A stretch of 64,000 bases of DNA, taken from NCBI RefSeq assembly GCF_003610465.1, contig NZ_RAQI01000008.1, positions 13,501 to 77,500 of the forward strand, given 5' to 3'. The notes beneath the pieces are model-generated. The model was not told where the DNA came from, did not search any database, and saw nothing but the letters and a program-made list of their open reading frames with translations. Made by a program: the position numbers and the translations under genes. Below are positions 19,197 through 28,630 of this stretch, piece by piece. This DNA is from Xenorhabdus ehlersii. GTDB lineage: Bacteria; Pseudomonadota; Gammaproteobacteria; Enterobacterales; Enterobacteriaceae. Numbering within the stretch: position 1 is the stretch's first letter; the number at the start of each line of letters is the position of its first letter.

Positions 19197-20171
19197 ATGC
19201 ACCCATCATCCCGCTTCTCCGTTGCGCCCATGCTCGACTGGACTGACCGCCATTGTCGTTACTTTCATCGTTTATTGAGTAAGGAAGCGCTGCTTTACAC
19301 GGAAATGGTTACAACGGGGGCGATTATTCATGGCAAAGGGGATTATCTGGCCTATAACGAGCAAGAGCATCCATTGGCACTGCAATTGGGGGGCAGTGAT
19401 CCTCAGGCATTAGCACAGTGTGCTAGGATCGCGCAGGAAAGAGGCTATAATGAGATCAATCTGAATGTGGGTTGTCCTTCTGATCGTGTGCAGAATGGCC
19501 GTTTTGGTGCTTGCCTGATGGGAGAAGCAGCGCTGGTAGCTGATTGTATTAAAGCAATGCAGGATATAGTGGATATTCCTGTTACCGTTAAAACCCGCAT
19601 CGGAATTGATGAACAGGATAGCTACGAGTTTCTGTGTGATTTCATTGATACTGTCGTGAAAAACAGCGATTGCGATAATTTTATTATCCATGCACGTAAA
19701 GCGTGGCTGTCTGGTTTAAGCCCGAAAGAAAACCGTGAAATTCCACCTTTAGATTACCCGCGAGTCTATCAATTGAAACGGGATTTCCCTCAATTGACGC
19801 TTTCAATTAATGGCGGCATTAAATCACTGGAAGAAGCCAAACAACATTTGCAGTATATGGATGGTGTGATGGTTGGGCGAGAGGCCTACCAAAATCCATC
19901 TATTCTGGCACATGTAGATCATGAATTGTTCGACCAAACAGTTCCAGTGACCAATACGGTTGAGGCCGTTAAAGCGTTTTATCCTTATATCGAACAAGAA
20001 CTATCCAAAGGCACTTATTTAGGGCATATCACCCGCCATATTTTAGGCATTTTCCAGGGGATACCTGGGGCACGTCAGTGGCGTCGTCATTTAAGTGAAA
20101 ACGCCCATAAGCAGGGCGCTGATATTATGGTTGTTGAAAAAGCGTTGAAAATGGTGACAGAGCGGATGTAA
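19197..20171 (+). CDS. dusA: tRNA-dihydrouridine synthase A
   Basis: DusA is an FMN enzyme that reduces uridine to dihydrouridine in the tRNA D-loop. The 324-residue TIM-barrel protein starts with [15 protein letters not shown]. It has the catalytic cysteine (Cys93) in [12 protein letters not shown], followed by [26 protein letters not shown] and the FMN-phosphate loop [36 protein letters not shown] and its lysine are typical of the DusA subgroup. Convergent with qor. Confidence 0.94.
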   Translation: MHPSSRFSVAPMLDWTDRHCRYFHRLLSKEALLYTEMVTTGAIIHGKGDYLAYNEQEHPLALQLGGSDPQALAQCARIAQERGYNEINLNVGCPSDRVQNGRFGACLMGEAALVADCIKAMQDIVDIPVTVKTRIGIDEQDSYEFLCDFIDTVVKNSDCDNFIIHARKAWLSGLSPKENREIPPLDYPRVYQLKRDFPQLTLSINGGIKSLEEAKQHLQYMDGVMVGREAYQNPSILAHVDHELFDQTVPVTNTVEAVKAFYPYIEQELSKGTYLGHITRHILGIFQGIPGARQWRRHLSENAHKQGADIMVVEKALKMVTERM

Positions 20172-20196
20172 ATCCGCTCAGGAATTTTGTCTGAAA

Positions 20197-21180
20197 TTAT
20201 GGAATCAATAAGTTGGAACCGTGGGTTGCACGGTTTTCCAGCGTCTGGTGTGCTCTTACTGCTTCTCTCAATGGAAATTTCTGGTTTTCTGGTACATCCA
20301 CATTGATTTTGCCGCTGGCAATTAAAGCAAACAATGTCTTGCTGGCTTCTGCCAACTCTTCGCGGGTGGTGATATAGTCATTAAGAGAAGGGCGGGTGAG
20401 AAACAGTGAACCTTTCTGATTGAGGATACCCAAATTTACTCCAGTTACCGGCCCTGAAGCGTTACCAAAACTGACCATCAAACCTTGTCGTTTCAGGCAA
20501 TCCAGTGAATCCAGCCATGTCTCTTTACCAACAGAATCGTATACGACACCAACTTTTTCTCCGCCAGTAATAGCCAGGACACGTTCCACAATATTCTCGC
20601 GACGATAGTTGATGGTTTGCCATGCTCCTGCTGCTTTGGCGAGTGCCGCTTTTTCATCTGAACCTACTGTGCCAATCAATTTCGCACCCAATGCTTTTGC
20701 CCATTGGCAGGCAATCAAACCAACACCACCAGCGGCAGCATGAAATAGAATTGTTTCTCCTGGCAGGAGCTTATGTGTTAAATTGAACAGATAATAAACA
20801 GTCAGACCTTTTAAAAATGACGCAGCAGCTTGTTCGAACGAGATCTCATCCGGCAACAGCGCTAATTTACTTTCAGAAACGTTGTGTATTTCACTGTAAG
20901 CACCTAAGGCTGACTGGGCATAAACCACACGATCACCGACTTTAATTGATGTCACATTGGAGCCAACTTTAGTGACAATGCCTGCGGCTTCTGTTCCCAA
21001 GCCACAGGGCAGGCTGGCGGGTGGATATAAGCCACTGCGTATGTAGGTATCGATATAATTAATGCCGATAGCTTTGTTTGCGACTTGTACTTCATCGGGA
21101 GCAAGGTCAGCAGGTGTAAATTCACAATATCGGAGTACTTCTGGGCCGCCAATAGCGGATAATTCGATGTGTTTTGCCAT
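20197..21180 (-). CDS. qor: NADPH:quinone oxidoreductase
   Basis: A 327-residue zinc-independent medium-chain reductase of the quinone oxidoreductase group. It has the N-terminal catalytic fold with GLGTEAAGIVTKVG, and a Rossmann NADPH loop HAAAGGVGLIACQWAKALGA. VGKETWLDSLDCLKRQG follows. No zinc-ligand cysteines are present. Position between dusA and dnaB matches E. coli qorA. It reduces quinones in the cytoplasm using NADPH, by family knowledge. Confidence 0.92.
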   Translation of the reverse strand: MAKHIELSAIGGPEVLRYCEFTPADLAPDEVQVANKAIGINYIDTYIRSGLYPPASLPCGLGTEAAGIVTKVGSNVTSIKVGDRVVYAQSALGAYSEIHNVSESKLALLPDEISFEQAAASFLKGLTVYYLFNLTHKLLPGETILFHAAAGGVGLIACQWAKALGAKLIGTVGSDEKAALAKAAGAWQTINYRRENIVERVLAITGGEKVGVVYDSVGKETWLDSLDCLKRQGLMVSFGNASGPVTGVNLGILNQKGSLFLTRPSLNDYITTREELAEASKTLFALIASGKINVDVPENQKFPLREAVRAHQTLENRATHGSNLLIP

Positions 21181-21362
21181 GGTAACTCTCTCATTATGTT
21201 AGAAATATTGGGAACAGCCTCGCACGTTTGCAATGAAATAGCTGTAAATAGCGTTAATGTATCTGAAATCATTACAGACTATATATAATTACTCAAGGCT
21301 GTTTTCATGGCGTATACTGATACCCTATTTCGTTTTTTGTTTAGTGGATTGATGCGATATAC

Positions 21363-22772
21363 ATGGCTGGAAAAAAACCAACTAACAACAGTATGGCTGA
21401 ACCAAAAGATCGCCAAGTGGAAGGGCTGAAACTTCCACCACACTCTTTGGAAGCAGAGCAATCCGTGTTAGGCGGTTTGATGCTGGATAATGAACGTTGG
21501 GATAGTGTATCCGAACGGGTTACCAGCAATGACTTTTTTAGCCGACCACACAGGCGTATTTTCTCTGAAATGCAGCGTTTGCTCGAAACAGGCAAACCTA
21601 TCGACCTGATCACATTATCGGAATCTCTTGAACAGAATGGCGAACTCGATAATGTCGGAGGGTTTGCCTATCTTGCTGAATTGTCGAAAAATACCCCAAG
21701 TGCCGCGAATATCAATGCTTATGCTGATATTGTCCGAGAACGTGCGGTAGTACGCGATATGATCGCGGTAGCCAATGAAATTGCCGATGCAGGATATGAT
21801 CCACAAGGGCGAACCAGCGAAGAGCTGTTGGATTTGGCTGAATCACGTGTATTCCAGATCGCAGAAAATCGGGCAAATAAAGACGAGGGCCCGAAAGGCA
21901 TTGAACAGATCTTGGAAGAAACCGTTGAACGAATTGAGCAACTCTATCAGCGCCCGCATGATGGCGTAACAGGCGTTTCTACCGGCTATCAAGATCTGGA
22001 TAAGAAAACAGCAGGATTGCAAAAATCAGATTTAGTTATCGTAGCGGCGCGTCCTTCAATGGGTAAAACGACTTTTGCGATGAACCTGTGTGAAAACGCG
22101 GCAATGATGCAGGATAAGCCTGTTTTGATTTTCAGCCTTGAGATGCCAGGCAATCAGATTATGATGCGTATGCTGGCGTCCCTGTCCCGCGTAGACCAAA
22201 CACGTATTCGTACTGGTCAGCTTGATGATGAGGATTGGGCTCGAATTTCCAGCACGATGGGAATTTTGCTGGAAAAACGCAATATGTATATCGATGACTC
22301 ATCCGGTTTGACGCCAACAGAAGTACGTTCCCGTGCGCGACGAGTTTTCCGCGAACACGGTGGGCTCAGTTTGATTATGATCGACTACCTGCAATTGATG
22401 CGAGTACCTTCTTTATCTGACAACCGAACACTGGAAATAGCGGAAATATCCCGCTCACTGAAAGCACTGGCAAAAGAACTTCAGGTGCCGGTTGTTGCGC
22501 TCTCCCAGCTTAACCGTAGTTTGGAACAGCGAGCCGATAAGCGTCCGGTTAACTCTGATCTGCGTGAATCAGGCTCTATCGAACAGGATGCTGATTTGAT
22601 CATGTTTATCTATCGTGACGAGGTTTATCACGATAATAGTGAACTGAAAGGAGTGGCGGAAATCATTCTTGGTAAACAGCGTAACGGCCCTATAGGCACA
22701 GTAAGGCTGACATTTAATGGTCAATGGTCACGATTCGATAATTATGCTGGGCCGAGTTACAGTGACGAATAA
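21363..22772 (+). CDS. dnaB: Replicative DNA helicase
   Basis: DnaB is the hexameric helicase that unwinds DNA at the replication fork. At 469 residues it matches E. coli (471). The N-terminal helical domain covers about 25-130, then the linker. The RecA-like domain has Walker A ARPSMGKTTFA (Lys235) and Walker B LIMIDYLQLM. Motif H4 is LRESGSIEQDADLI. No intein interrupts it. It is divergent from qor, and alr follows as in E. coli. Confidence 0.96.
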   Translation: MAGKKPTNNSMAEPKDRQVEGLKLPPHSLEAEQSVLGGLMLDNERWDSVSERVTSNDFFSRPHRRIFSEMQRLLETGKPIDLITLSESLEQNGELDNVGGFAYLAELSKNTPSAANINAYADIVRERAVVRDMIAVANEIADAGYDPQGRTSEELLDLAESRVFQIAENRANKDEGPKGIEQILEETVERIEQLYQRPHDGVTGVSTGYQDLDKKTAGLQKSDLVIVAARPSMGKTTFAMNLCENAAMMQDKPVLIFSLEMPGNQIMMRMLASLSRVDQTRIRTGQLDDEDWARISSTMGILLEKRNMYIDDSSGLTPTEVRSRARRVFREHGGLSLIMIDYLQLMRVPSLSDNRTLEIAEISRSLKALAKELQVPVVALSQLNRSLEQRADKRPVNSDLRESGSIEQDADLIMFIYRDEVYHDNSELKGVAEIILGKQRNGPIGTVRLTFNGQWSRFDNYAGPSYSDE

Positions 22773-22780
22773 ATCCAAGT

Positions 22781-22830
22781 GCCTATCGTTCGTGTTCAAA
22801 TGACTTCAATAATCAGCATCGAAGATAGGC
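22781..22830 (+). terminator. Hairpin after dnaB
   Basis: GCCTATCGTTCG pairs with CGAAGATAGGC (one bulge) across a 27-base loop, followed by a T-rich TGTTATTAT. The long loop makes it a weaker candidate. Confidence 0.45.
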
Positions 22831-22874
22831 TGTTATTATCAAACCTGACTGAAAAATTATAAAAAGGGGATGGA

Positions 22875-23954
22875 ATGAAAGCGGCAACTGCTGTTATCGA
22901 CCGCCGCGCTCTGCGACACAATTTGCAACAGGTGAGAGTACAAGCTCCTGATAGTAAACTAATTGCAGTTGTGAAAGCAAACGCCTATGGACATGGTTTA
23001 TTAGAAACTGCGTACACAATGGAAGATGCTGATTGCTTTGGTGTCGCTCGTATTGGGGAAGCGTTTGCCCTGCGCAGTGGCGGGATCGTCAAGCCAATCT
23101 TGCTATTAGAAGGTTTTTTTGAAGCGGCGGATCTCCCCGTTTTAGTCGTCAATCATATTGAAACCGTGGTGCATAGCATTGAGCAGCTTGAAATATTGGA
23201 GCAGGCGGATTTGTCCCATCCGATTAAAGTGTGGATGAAACTCGATACAGGAATGCACCGTCTGGGTATCAGGATCGATGAAGCAGATGCATTTTATCAA
23301 CGTCTGAGCCGCTGTCGTAATGTTGAGCAACCCGTTAATATCATCAGTCATTTTAGCCGTGCAGATGAGCCTACAATTGAAACGACCCAGCAACAAATTG
23401 AGCGCTTTATGGCATTTATTGTGGATAAAGCTGGCGAGAAATCCATCTCTGCATCAGGGGGGATTTTATTATGGCCAAAGGCGCATTTGGACTGGGTTCG
23501 TCCCGGCATCATGATGTATGGTGCTTCACCAATGGCAGATAAAACCGCTGCCGATTTTAATTTACTCCCTGCTATGACACTCAAATCCAGCTTAATCGCC
23601 GTACGTAAACACAAAGCGGGGGAAGCGGTAGGATATGGAGGTACGTGGAGCAGTGAACGAGACACATGTCTTGGCGTTGTGGCAATGGGATATGGTGATG
23701 GCTATCCCCGCAGTGCACCTGTCGGTACGCCAGTATTTATCAATGGTCGGGAAGTGCCACTTGTTGGTCGTGTATCTATGGATATGATTACTGTGGATCT
23801 GGGACCAACATGCCAGGATAAAGTTGGGGATGAAGTTATCCTTTGGGGGAATGCCCTGCCAGTTGAAAAAATTGCGGAGCATTCGGGGATCAGCGCATAT
23901 GAGCTGATTACGAAACTGACCTCACGTGTTGCGATGGAATATCTAGACGAATAA
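22875..23954 (+). CDS. alr: Alanine racemase
   Basis: Alr converts L- to D-alanine for peptidoglycan using pyridoxal phosphate. The 359-residue protein has the PLP lysine Lys34 in [10 protein letters not shown]. It has the catalytic tyrosine in AVGYGGTW and the [10 protein letters not shown] and [13 protein letters not shown] motifs of the C-terminal domain. The ATG has AAAAGGGGATGG ahead of it. The gene lies between dnaB and tyrB, as in E. coli. Confidence 0.95.
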   Translation: MKAATAVIDRRALRHNLQQVRVQAPDSKLIAVVKANAYGHGLLETAYTMEDADCFGVARIGEAFALRSGGIVKPILLLEGFFEAADLPVLVVNHIETVVHSIEQLEILEQADLSHPIKVWMKLDTGMHRLGIRIDEADAFYQRLSRCRNVEQPVNIISHFSRADEPTIETTQQQIERFMAFIVDKAGEKSISASGGILLWPKAHLDWVRPGIMMYGASPMADKTAADFNLLPAMTLKSSLIAVRKHKAGEAVGYGGTWSSERDTCLGVVAMGYGDGYPRSAPVGTPVFINGREVPLVGRVSMDMITVDLGPTCQDKVGDEVILWGNALPVEKIAEHSGISAYELITKLTSRVAMEYLDE

Positions 23955-24019
23955 TCAGGGTAAGTTATATTGTCTTTTATCTCATCTTTTGTATCACTTG
24001 TAGCAGGGAATATAACGTC

Positions 24020-25216
24020 ATGTTTCAAAATGTTGATGCGTACGCGGGCGATCCTATCCTGTCGTTAATGGAAGAATTTAAAAACGATCCCCGCACAGAA
24101 AAAATTAATTTGGGCATCGGGCTGTATTACGATGAACAGGGAATAACCCCAAAATTGCAGGCTGTTGCAACTGCTGAAGAACAAATGAAGGCTTTGCCAC
24201 AGTCTGCTTCTCTTTACCTCCCAATGGAAGGATTGCTTGCCTATCGCACGGCAGTTCAGGAATTGCTGTTTGGCAAAGAGCACTCACTGTTAAATCAGCA
24301 ACGTATTGCCACCATTCAAACATTGGGTGGCTCCGGCGCATTAAAAGTAGGGGCTGATTTTTTACACCGTTATTTCCCTGATTCTGAAGTATGGTGCAGT
24401 GATCCGACGTGGGAAAATCATGCCGCTATTTTTGCCGGAGCAGGCATCAAAGTGAATTATTACCCTTATTTTGATGATAAAACCAAAGGGGTAAAATTTG
24501 ACGAAATGCTGGCAACATTCAAGCAATTACCAACAAAAAGTATTATTTTGATGCATCCTTGTTGCCATAACCCAACGGGTTCTGATCTCACCAATGACCA
24601 ATGGGATCAGGTGATTCAGGTTGCGAAAGAGCGGGAATTGCTTCCTTTCCTTGATATCGCTTATCAGGGATTTGCCGATGGCATGGAAGAAGATGCTTAC
24701 GCAATCCGTGCAATGGCAAATGCGGGGCTGCCTTGTTTGGTCAGCAACTCATTCTCGAAAATTTTCTCGCTGTATGGTGAGCGCGTTGGTGGTTTATCGG
24801 TTATCAGTGATGATGCAAAAGTAACTGAGTGTGTCTTGGGACAATTGAAAGCAGCGGTGCGCCGCATTTACTCCAGCCCTCCAAATTTTGGGGCGCAGAT
24901 TGTTGCTAGGGTGTTAAGTAACCCCGAATTAAAAAACCAATGGTTGGATGAGGTTGAACGGATGCGCTTGCGTATTCTGGAAATGCGGACAGTATTGGTA
25001 AATGCCCTACAACAGGCACTGCCAGAGAAGAACTTTGATCATTTACTGAAACAGCGTGGAATGTTCAGTTATACCGGATTCAGTCAGGCACAAGTTGATA
25101 GATTACGTGAAGAATTTGGTGTCTATCTGGTCGGTTCTGGCCGCGTTTGCATGGCTGGCGTGAATTATCACAACGTGCAACGCATTGCGGAGGCGTTTGC
25201 TGCGGTGAGTCAGTAA
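24020..25216 (+). CDS. tyrB: Aromatic amino acid aminotransferase
   Basis: TyrB performs the last step of tyrosine and phenylalanine synthesis and also accepts aspartate and leucine keto acids. At 398 residues it is full-length. The PLP lysine is in [16 protein letters not shown] near residue 247. [13 protein letters not shown] and GLGCG-type fold I segments are present, and the C-terminal [11 protein letters not shown] carries the substrate-carboxylate arginine. The alr-tyrB gap is only 65 bases and has no TyrR box that I can see, so read-through from alr is likely. The alternative aspC identity is less likely given location. Confidence 0.9.
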   Translation: MFQNVDAYAGDPILSLMEEFKNDPRTEKINLGIGLYYDEQGITPKLQAVATAEEQMKALPQSASLYLPMEGLLAYRTAVQELLFGKEHSLLNQQRIATIQTLGGSGALKVGADFLHRYFPDSEVWCSDPTWENHAAIFAGAGIKVNYYPYFDDKTKGVKFDEMLATFKQLPTKSIILMHPCCHNPTGSDLTNDQWDQVIQVAKERELLPFLDIAYQGFADGMEEDAYAIRAMANAGLPCLVSNSFSKIFSLYGERVGGLSVISDDAKVTECVLGQLKAAVRRIYSSPPNFGAQIVARVLSNPELKNQWLDEVERMRLRILEMRTVLVNALQQALPEKNFDHLLKQRGMFSYTGFSQAQVDRLREEFGVYLVGSGRVCMAGVNYHNVQRIAEAFAAVSQ

Positions 25217-25280
25217 TTTTATTGCCTGCACGCAAAGAAAATTAGAAAAACGATTGATAATTACAATTGTTAACCATTCC

Positions 25281-25303
25281 AAGCCGTTCAGTGAGCGGCT
25301 TTA
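25281..25303 (+). terminator. Terminator of tyrB
   Basis: AAGCCG...CGGCTT with a 9-base loop containing TCAGTGA is followed by TATAG. It is a short GC stem with a weak T-tract. Confidence 0.55.
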
Positions 25304-25351
25304 TAGAATATCTCGTATAATGAGATGAAGTGGTCTGCCATATTACAGTTA

Positions 25352-25366
25352 TGGCTACTGTAGCCA
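25352..25366. promoter_or_regulatory. Perfect palindrome TGGCTACTGTAGCCA
   Basis: Two 7-base arms surround one central base, about 290 bases before the RNA ligase start. A partial second copy (ACAGTAGCCACC) lies at 25440-25451. It looks like a dimeric regulator site; no known regulator is recognised. Confidence 0.4.
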
Positions 25367-25656
25367 AAAATAGAAGATTTTTATTGGTTATTTGTGGTCC
25401 AAGCCTGTTCGTTGTGTCAATTTATTACAGATTCATATACAGTAGCCACCTGAAATTTTAATACTTTCCTGTGACTTCAATATTAAACTCAATCGAATAT
25501 CTAACTTAACTTTTTCCCATGAAAAGGTTAACTGAATGGAAATAAATAAAATGTAATACCAACTCTTGAACTCTTTCATCAGTTATTCAGATGAATATTA
25601 ATCTGTAAAAGCACTATTGTTTTTATTGGGATAATTATCAAAAGAGTTAACGCATT

Positions 25657-26388
25657 ATGGATATGCAATCAAGAAAGTATGGTAGAACGTTCCATTACCC
25701 GTTCTCGCCAGGCACGACTAGTGATGATCGTATTAATCATCATTGGTGGCACGATATGAAAAAAATTAAGCAGCTTATTTATACCGAAAAGTTGGATGGT
25801 GAGAATAATTGTTTGAATCGCTATGGTGTATTTGCCCGTTCACATGCTGCACCAACACAATCGGCATGGACCCAACAAATTCGTCAGCGTTGGCAGTTGC
25901 TTAAAGATGATTTAGGTGATATCGAGATCTTTGGTGAAAATCTTTATGCCATTCACTCCATTGAATATCGCCATCTTGAAGAATATTTCTTTGTGTTTGC
26001 TGTGCGTATTAAAGATTATTGGCTCAGTTGGGAAGACGTTAAATTTTATGCTGCATTATTCGATTTTCCGACTGTGCCTGAAATCAATCTTCCTGAAATA
26101 CAGAACGAATCGGCATTTATGCAAAATATTATTGAAACGGCAAAGCAGGGGAGTTGCTTTTCTTCGTTGGATACACAAACAGGGAAGCCATGCTCAATGG
26201 AAGGCATTGTCAGCCGAGATGCAGGCGAGTATTTGGTGACTGATTTTCCGCATCATGTTTTTAAATATGTACGAAAAAATCACGTCAAGACGAATATTCA
26301 TTGGAAGCGGCATTGGCAAAGGGCACCTTTATATTTCGAGCATCTTTCTGGTTCAGATAGATATAGTGAAAAAGGAGAAAGGGAATGA
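25657..26388 (+). CDS. RNA ligase-family nucleotidyltransferase
   Basis: A 243-residue ATP-dependent ligase-fold protein. Motif I is EKLDGEN, with Lys45 as the nucleotide acceptor. Motif III-like EIFGENLYAIHSI follows near 90-102. Motif IV-like SMEGIVSRD is near 190, and motif V-like VFKYVRKNHVK ends the core. The protein is short, near the minimal catalytic domain, with no recognisable C-terminal domain. The stop overlaps the start of the next gene (ATGA), and that gene encodes 3'-end and 5'-end healing domains. Together they would heal and seal broken RNA, or DNA nicks. The start could also be the third codon ATG. Substrate preference is inference. Confidence 0.8.
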   Translation: MDMQSRKYGRTFHYPFSPGTTSDDRINHHWWHDMKKIKQLIYTEKLDGENNCLNRYGVFARSHAAPTQSAWTQQIRQRWQLLKDDLGDIEIFGENLYAIHSIEYRHLEEYFFVFAVRIKDYWLSWEDVKFYAALFDFPTVPEINLPEIQNESAFMQNIIETAKQGSCFSSLDTQTGKPCSMEGIVSRDAGEYLVTDFPHHVFKYVRKNHVKTNIHWKRHWQRAPLYFEHLSGSDRYSEKGERE

Positions 26389-27512
26389 ATTGGGTATTCA
26401 GCCACCATAAATCATGGGATTATTTATCTTCAGCTTTCTCTTTTATCACTGATATGGAGGGGGTTCAACAAGATCCTATTCATCATGCCGAAGGTGATGT
26501 TGCGATCCACACTCAAATGGTATTGACTGCATTGGCGCAATTGCCTGAATATTCATTATTGGTTCCAGAAGAACAGGAAATTCTTTGGGCGGCAGCATTG
26601 TTACACGATGTAGAGAAACGCAATACGACGCGGGTAAATTGGGATGGGCGCATTATTTCTCCGGGACACGCGCGCAAGGGAGAGTTAACAACCAGGCAAA
26701 TTCTGTTTCAGCAAATACCAACGCCATTTGCAATACGGGAACAGATAGCTGCGCTTGTACGTTTTCATGGCTTACCATTGTGGTTAATGGAAAAGCCTAA
26801 CCCACAAAAGGTATTATTGGCAGCATCATTACGTGTCGATACTTATTTACTCGCCTTATTGGCAAAAGCGGATGTATTGGGACGCATATGCCATGATGTA
26901 CAGGAATTGTTGGGACGTATTGAACTATTTGAACTTTACTGCCGTGAACAAGGCTGCTGGAGGGAGGCACGGGTATTTTCTTCCAGCGATGCTCGTTTCC
27001 ATTATTTTTCTACGGAGAGTGAACAACCCAATTATCAGCCTTATGATAACTATGGCAGTCAGGTAACTTTGTTGTGTGGATTACCGGGCATGGGTAAAGA
27101 CCATTTTATCCAGCGGCATGGTGAAGGCATGCCCGTGATTAGCTTGGATATGATTCGTCGCAAGCACCAAATTAGCCCGGAAGATAAGAGTGCCAATGGT
27201 TGGGTTGTACAGCAAGCAAAGCAGCAAGCCAGAAATAAGTTACGTGGTGGGCAAGATTTTGTTTGGAATGCTACAAATTTGACAAGGCAGATGCGCCAGC
27301 AACTGATCAAATTGTTTGTGAGTTATGATGCCAGAGTTAGGCTTGTTTATATTGAACAAGACTATCAACTCTGGCGGCAACAGAATCGCAATCGTCAATA
27401 TGCTGTACCGGATAAAGTGATGGATCGGATGCTTAGTAAGTTGGAGGTTCCGACACCTGAAGAGGCGCATGAAGTCTGCTATTTCGTTGATTCGAAGATG
27501 TTAAATCGATAA
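26385..27512 (+). CDS. HD-Pnk: HD phosphatase-polynucleotide kinase fusion
   Basis: This 375-residue protein has two parts. The N-terminal HD domain (about 1-190) has a metal-binding His42 in VAIHTQMVL, the His74-Asp75 pair in ALLHDVEKRN, then SPGHARKGE, LVRFHGLP and a late aspartate in LLAKADVLGR. The C-terminal P-loop kinase (about 228-375) has Walker A GLPGMGKD (Lys238), VISLDMIRRKH with the 5'-OH-activating aspartate, and a lid NRQYAVPDKVMDRML. The same fusion is known as bacterial HD-Pnk (characterised in Runella slithyformis), with 2',3'-phosphatase and 5'-kinase activity. It overlaps the ligase gene by four bases, so the two are translationally coupled. Confidence 0.85.
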   Translation: MNWVFSHHKSWDYLSSAFSFITDMEGVQQDPIHHAEGDVAIHTQMVLTALAQLPEYSLLVPEEQEILWAAALLHDVEKRNTTRVNWDGRIISPGHARKGELTTRQILFQQIPTPFAIREQIAALVRFHGLPLWLMEKPNPQKVLLAASLRVDTYLLALLAKADVLGRICHDVQELLGRIELFELYCREQGCWREARVFSSSDARFHYFSTESEQPNYQPYDNYGSQVTLLCGLPGMGKDHFIQRHGEGMPVISLDMIRRKHQISPEDKSANGWVVQQAKQQARNKLRGGQDFVWNATNLTRQMRQQLIKLFVSYDARVRLVYIEQDYQLWRQQNRNRQYAVPDKVMDRMLSKLEVPTPEEAHEVCYFVDSKMLNR

Positions 27513-27576
27513 CTGCGGAATATGTTGCTGGGGATTTTGGTGAAAAGAAGCTGATTGAAAACATTCAGTTGAAAAA

Positions 27577-27612
27577 AACAGAAGGCGGCTGGAATATATG
27601 CGGCCTTCTGTT
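27577..27612. terminator. Bidirectional terminator after HD-Pnk
   Basis: AACAGAAGGC/GCCTTCTGTT is a perfect 10-bp stem with TTAA after it on the plus strand and a run of seven A before it, giving a U-tract on the minus strand. It serves the convergent HD-Pnk and dsbB-like genes. Confidence 0.8.
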
Positions 27613-27636
27613 TTAATGGTTCAATATAAATAAAGA

Positions 27637-28203
27637 TTACTTTTGCAATAACTGATAGAACGCTGGGTTGTCATCACATTGCCCGCCACCACATTCTAGT
27701 ATGGTGGAAACCAGATTGGCTGCAATCAAAAATGCGAACAATCCCATGACAATTTTACCTAATGTTGGTGGTGTGTATCTTGCTGAATCAACATTGCCTG
27801 CTTTCAGAGGCATGAGAGCTGCGATGGCAATAATAGTCAGAATAGATAGAATTGCAGCCCAGGTATAAAAATGCAGGCCGAAGAAAGTTGAACCATATCC
27901 CATATCTCCCGGCATGATATGGAGAGAAACCTGACGCATGGCAATGAAACCAGTCACAATACAGCCAAGCAGTGAAAGGCTATAATGGGCATTTTTTATG
28001 CCGAAATAAATATTAAACAAAAATCCAAAACCAATCATGATAATGCCTGCTCGCTGCAATAAACATAATGGGCAAGGAAGTTCAAAGCGTGCTAATTGAT
28101 AATAAAATGCGACTATCAAAACCACACTAATACCGAACAGGCCCAGAATATTTAAGGCCATTGCAAGGTTAATATTACGCGGTGCTGACATTGTATTATT
28201 CAT
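27637..28203 (-). CDS. DsbB-like disulfide oxidoreductase, variant
   Basis: This 188-residue inner-membrane protein belongs to the DsbB superfamily, which passes electrons from periplasmic thiol oxidases to quinone. The first active pair is CPLC (Cys44, Cys47) after the first membrane helix, in an LPCPLCLLQRAG context as in DsbB. The second pair is Cys171 and Cys176 (ECGGGQC), at the extreme C-terminus and not in the loop after helix 3, which has no cysteine. With five predicted helices that tail would also face the periplasm. A 52-residue two-helix membrane protein lies 12 bases upstream on the same strand. It is not the housekeeping dsbB. The ATG at 28203 has GGGGAT ahead; an internal ATG at codon 5 is possible. 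Confidence 0.8.
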   Translation of the reverse strand: MNNTMSAPRNINLAMALNILGLFGISVVLIVAFYYQLARFELPCPLCLLQRAGIIMIGFGFLFNIYFGIKNAHYSLSLLGCIVTGFIAMRQVSLHIMPGDMGYGSTFFGLHFYTWAAILSILTIIAIAALMPLKAGNVDSARYTPPTLGKIVMGLFAFLIAANLVSTILECGGGQCDDNPAFYQLLQK

Positions 28204-28215
28204 TACGATCCCCTA

Positions 28216-28374
28216 TTAGAAAGAAAGGTTCAATGCATCAGTTGCATGATATTTAAACCAAAATACCGTGATGATGAATAAAGCAAACCAAAGGGTATAC
28301 GTCAGCTTTTTCTTACCGGTAATGACGGTGATGATGATAACAAGCGCAATTAAGAACGGTAAAAACATATACAT
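28216..28374 (-). CDS. Small two-helix membrane protein (DUF5993-like)
   Basis: This is a 52-residue gene with a clear GGAG ribosome site eight bases before ATG. The product is almost entirely two hydrophobic helices (about 3-19 and 26-41) separated by the basic turn GKKK, and contains no cysteine. It resembles the uncharacterised DUF5993 small proteins. It is 12 bases upstream of the DsbB-like gene, so one transcript and a shared complex are likely; the gene is probably a subunit or stabiliser (inference). Confidence 0.7.
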   Translation of the reverse strand: MYMFLPFLIALVIIITVITGKKKLTYTLWFALFIITVFWFKYHATDALNLSF

Positions 28375-28565
28375 GTTTAATCTCCATTATAAGTTTAAAG
28401 CATATGTAATGCTATTATGGCATTAATGCTCCGGCAATGTGAGCATCAATAATATTAGATCAACAATACAATACTAATTCACGAAAGATTGTTTCACCTG
28501 ATTTGACTGTAAGAAAAGGCTTTATTGCCCGTAGTAAATTGAATTTGATTAATAATTGGCTAGAG

Positions 28566-28597
28566 AATAAATAATAAACTCCCCACGGTGTGAGGAG
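28566..28597 (-). terminator. Terminator of uvrA
   Basis: On the minus strand CTCCTCAC ACC GTGGGGAG (8-bp stem with one G-U) is followed by TTTATTATTTATT, 35-65 bases after the uvrA stop. Confidence 0.75.
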
Positions 28598-28630
28598 AAT
28601 TATAGATAATTTAGTTTTAAAATTAATAAA

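Larger units (their letters stand above)
25217..25656. other. Intergenic region upstream of the RNA-repair pair
   Basis: This 440-base AT-rich region has no supported gene. It holds the tyrB terminator (25281-25303), a perfect 15-base palindrome (25352-25366) and a related half-site (25439-25450). I looked for a sigma-54 GG-N10-GC promoter and saw no convincing one. Confidence 0.5.

Noticed and set aside
25217..25656. Possible sigma-54 promoter before the ligase/HD-Pnk operon, by analogy with rtc RNA-repair operons
   Set aside because: No convincing GG-N10-GC element, and no RtcR-like regulator gene nearby.
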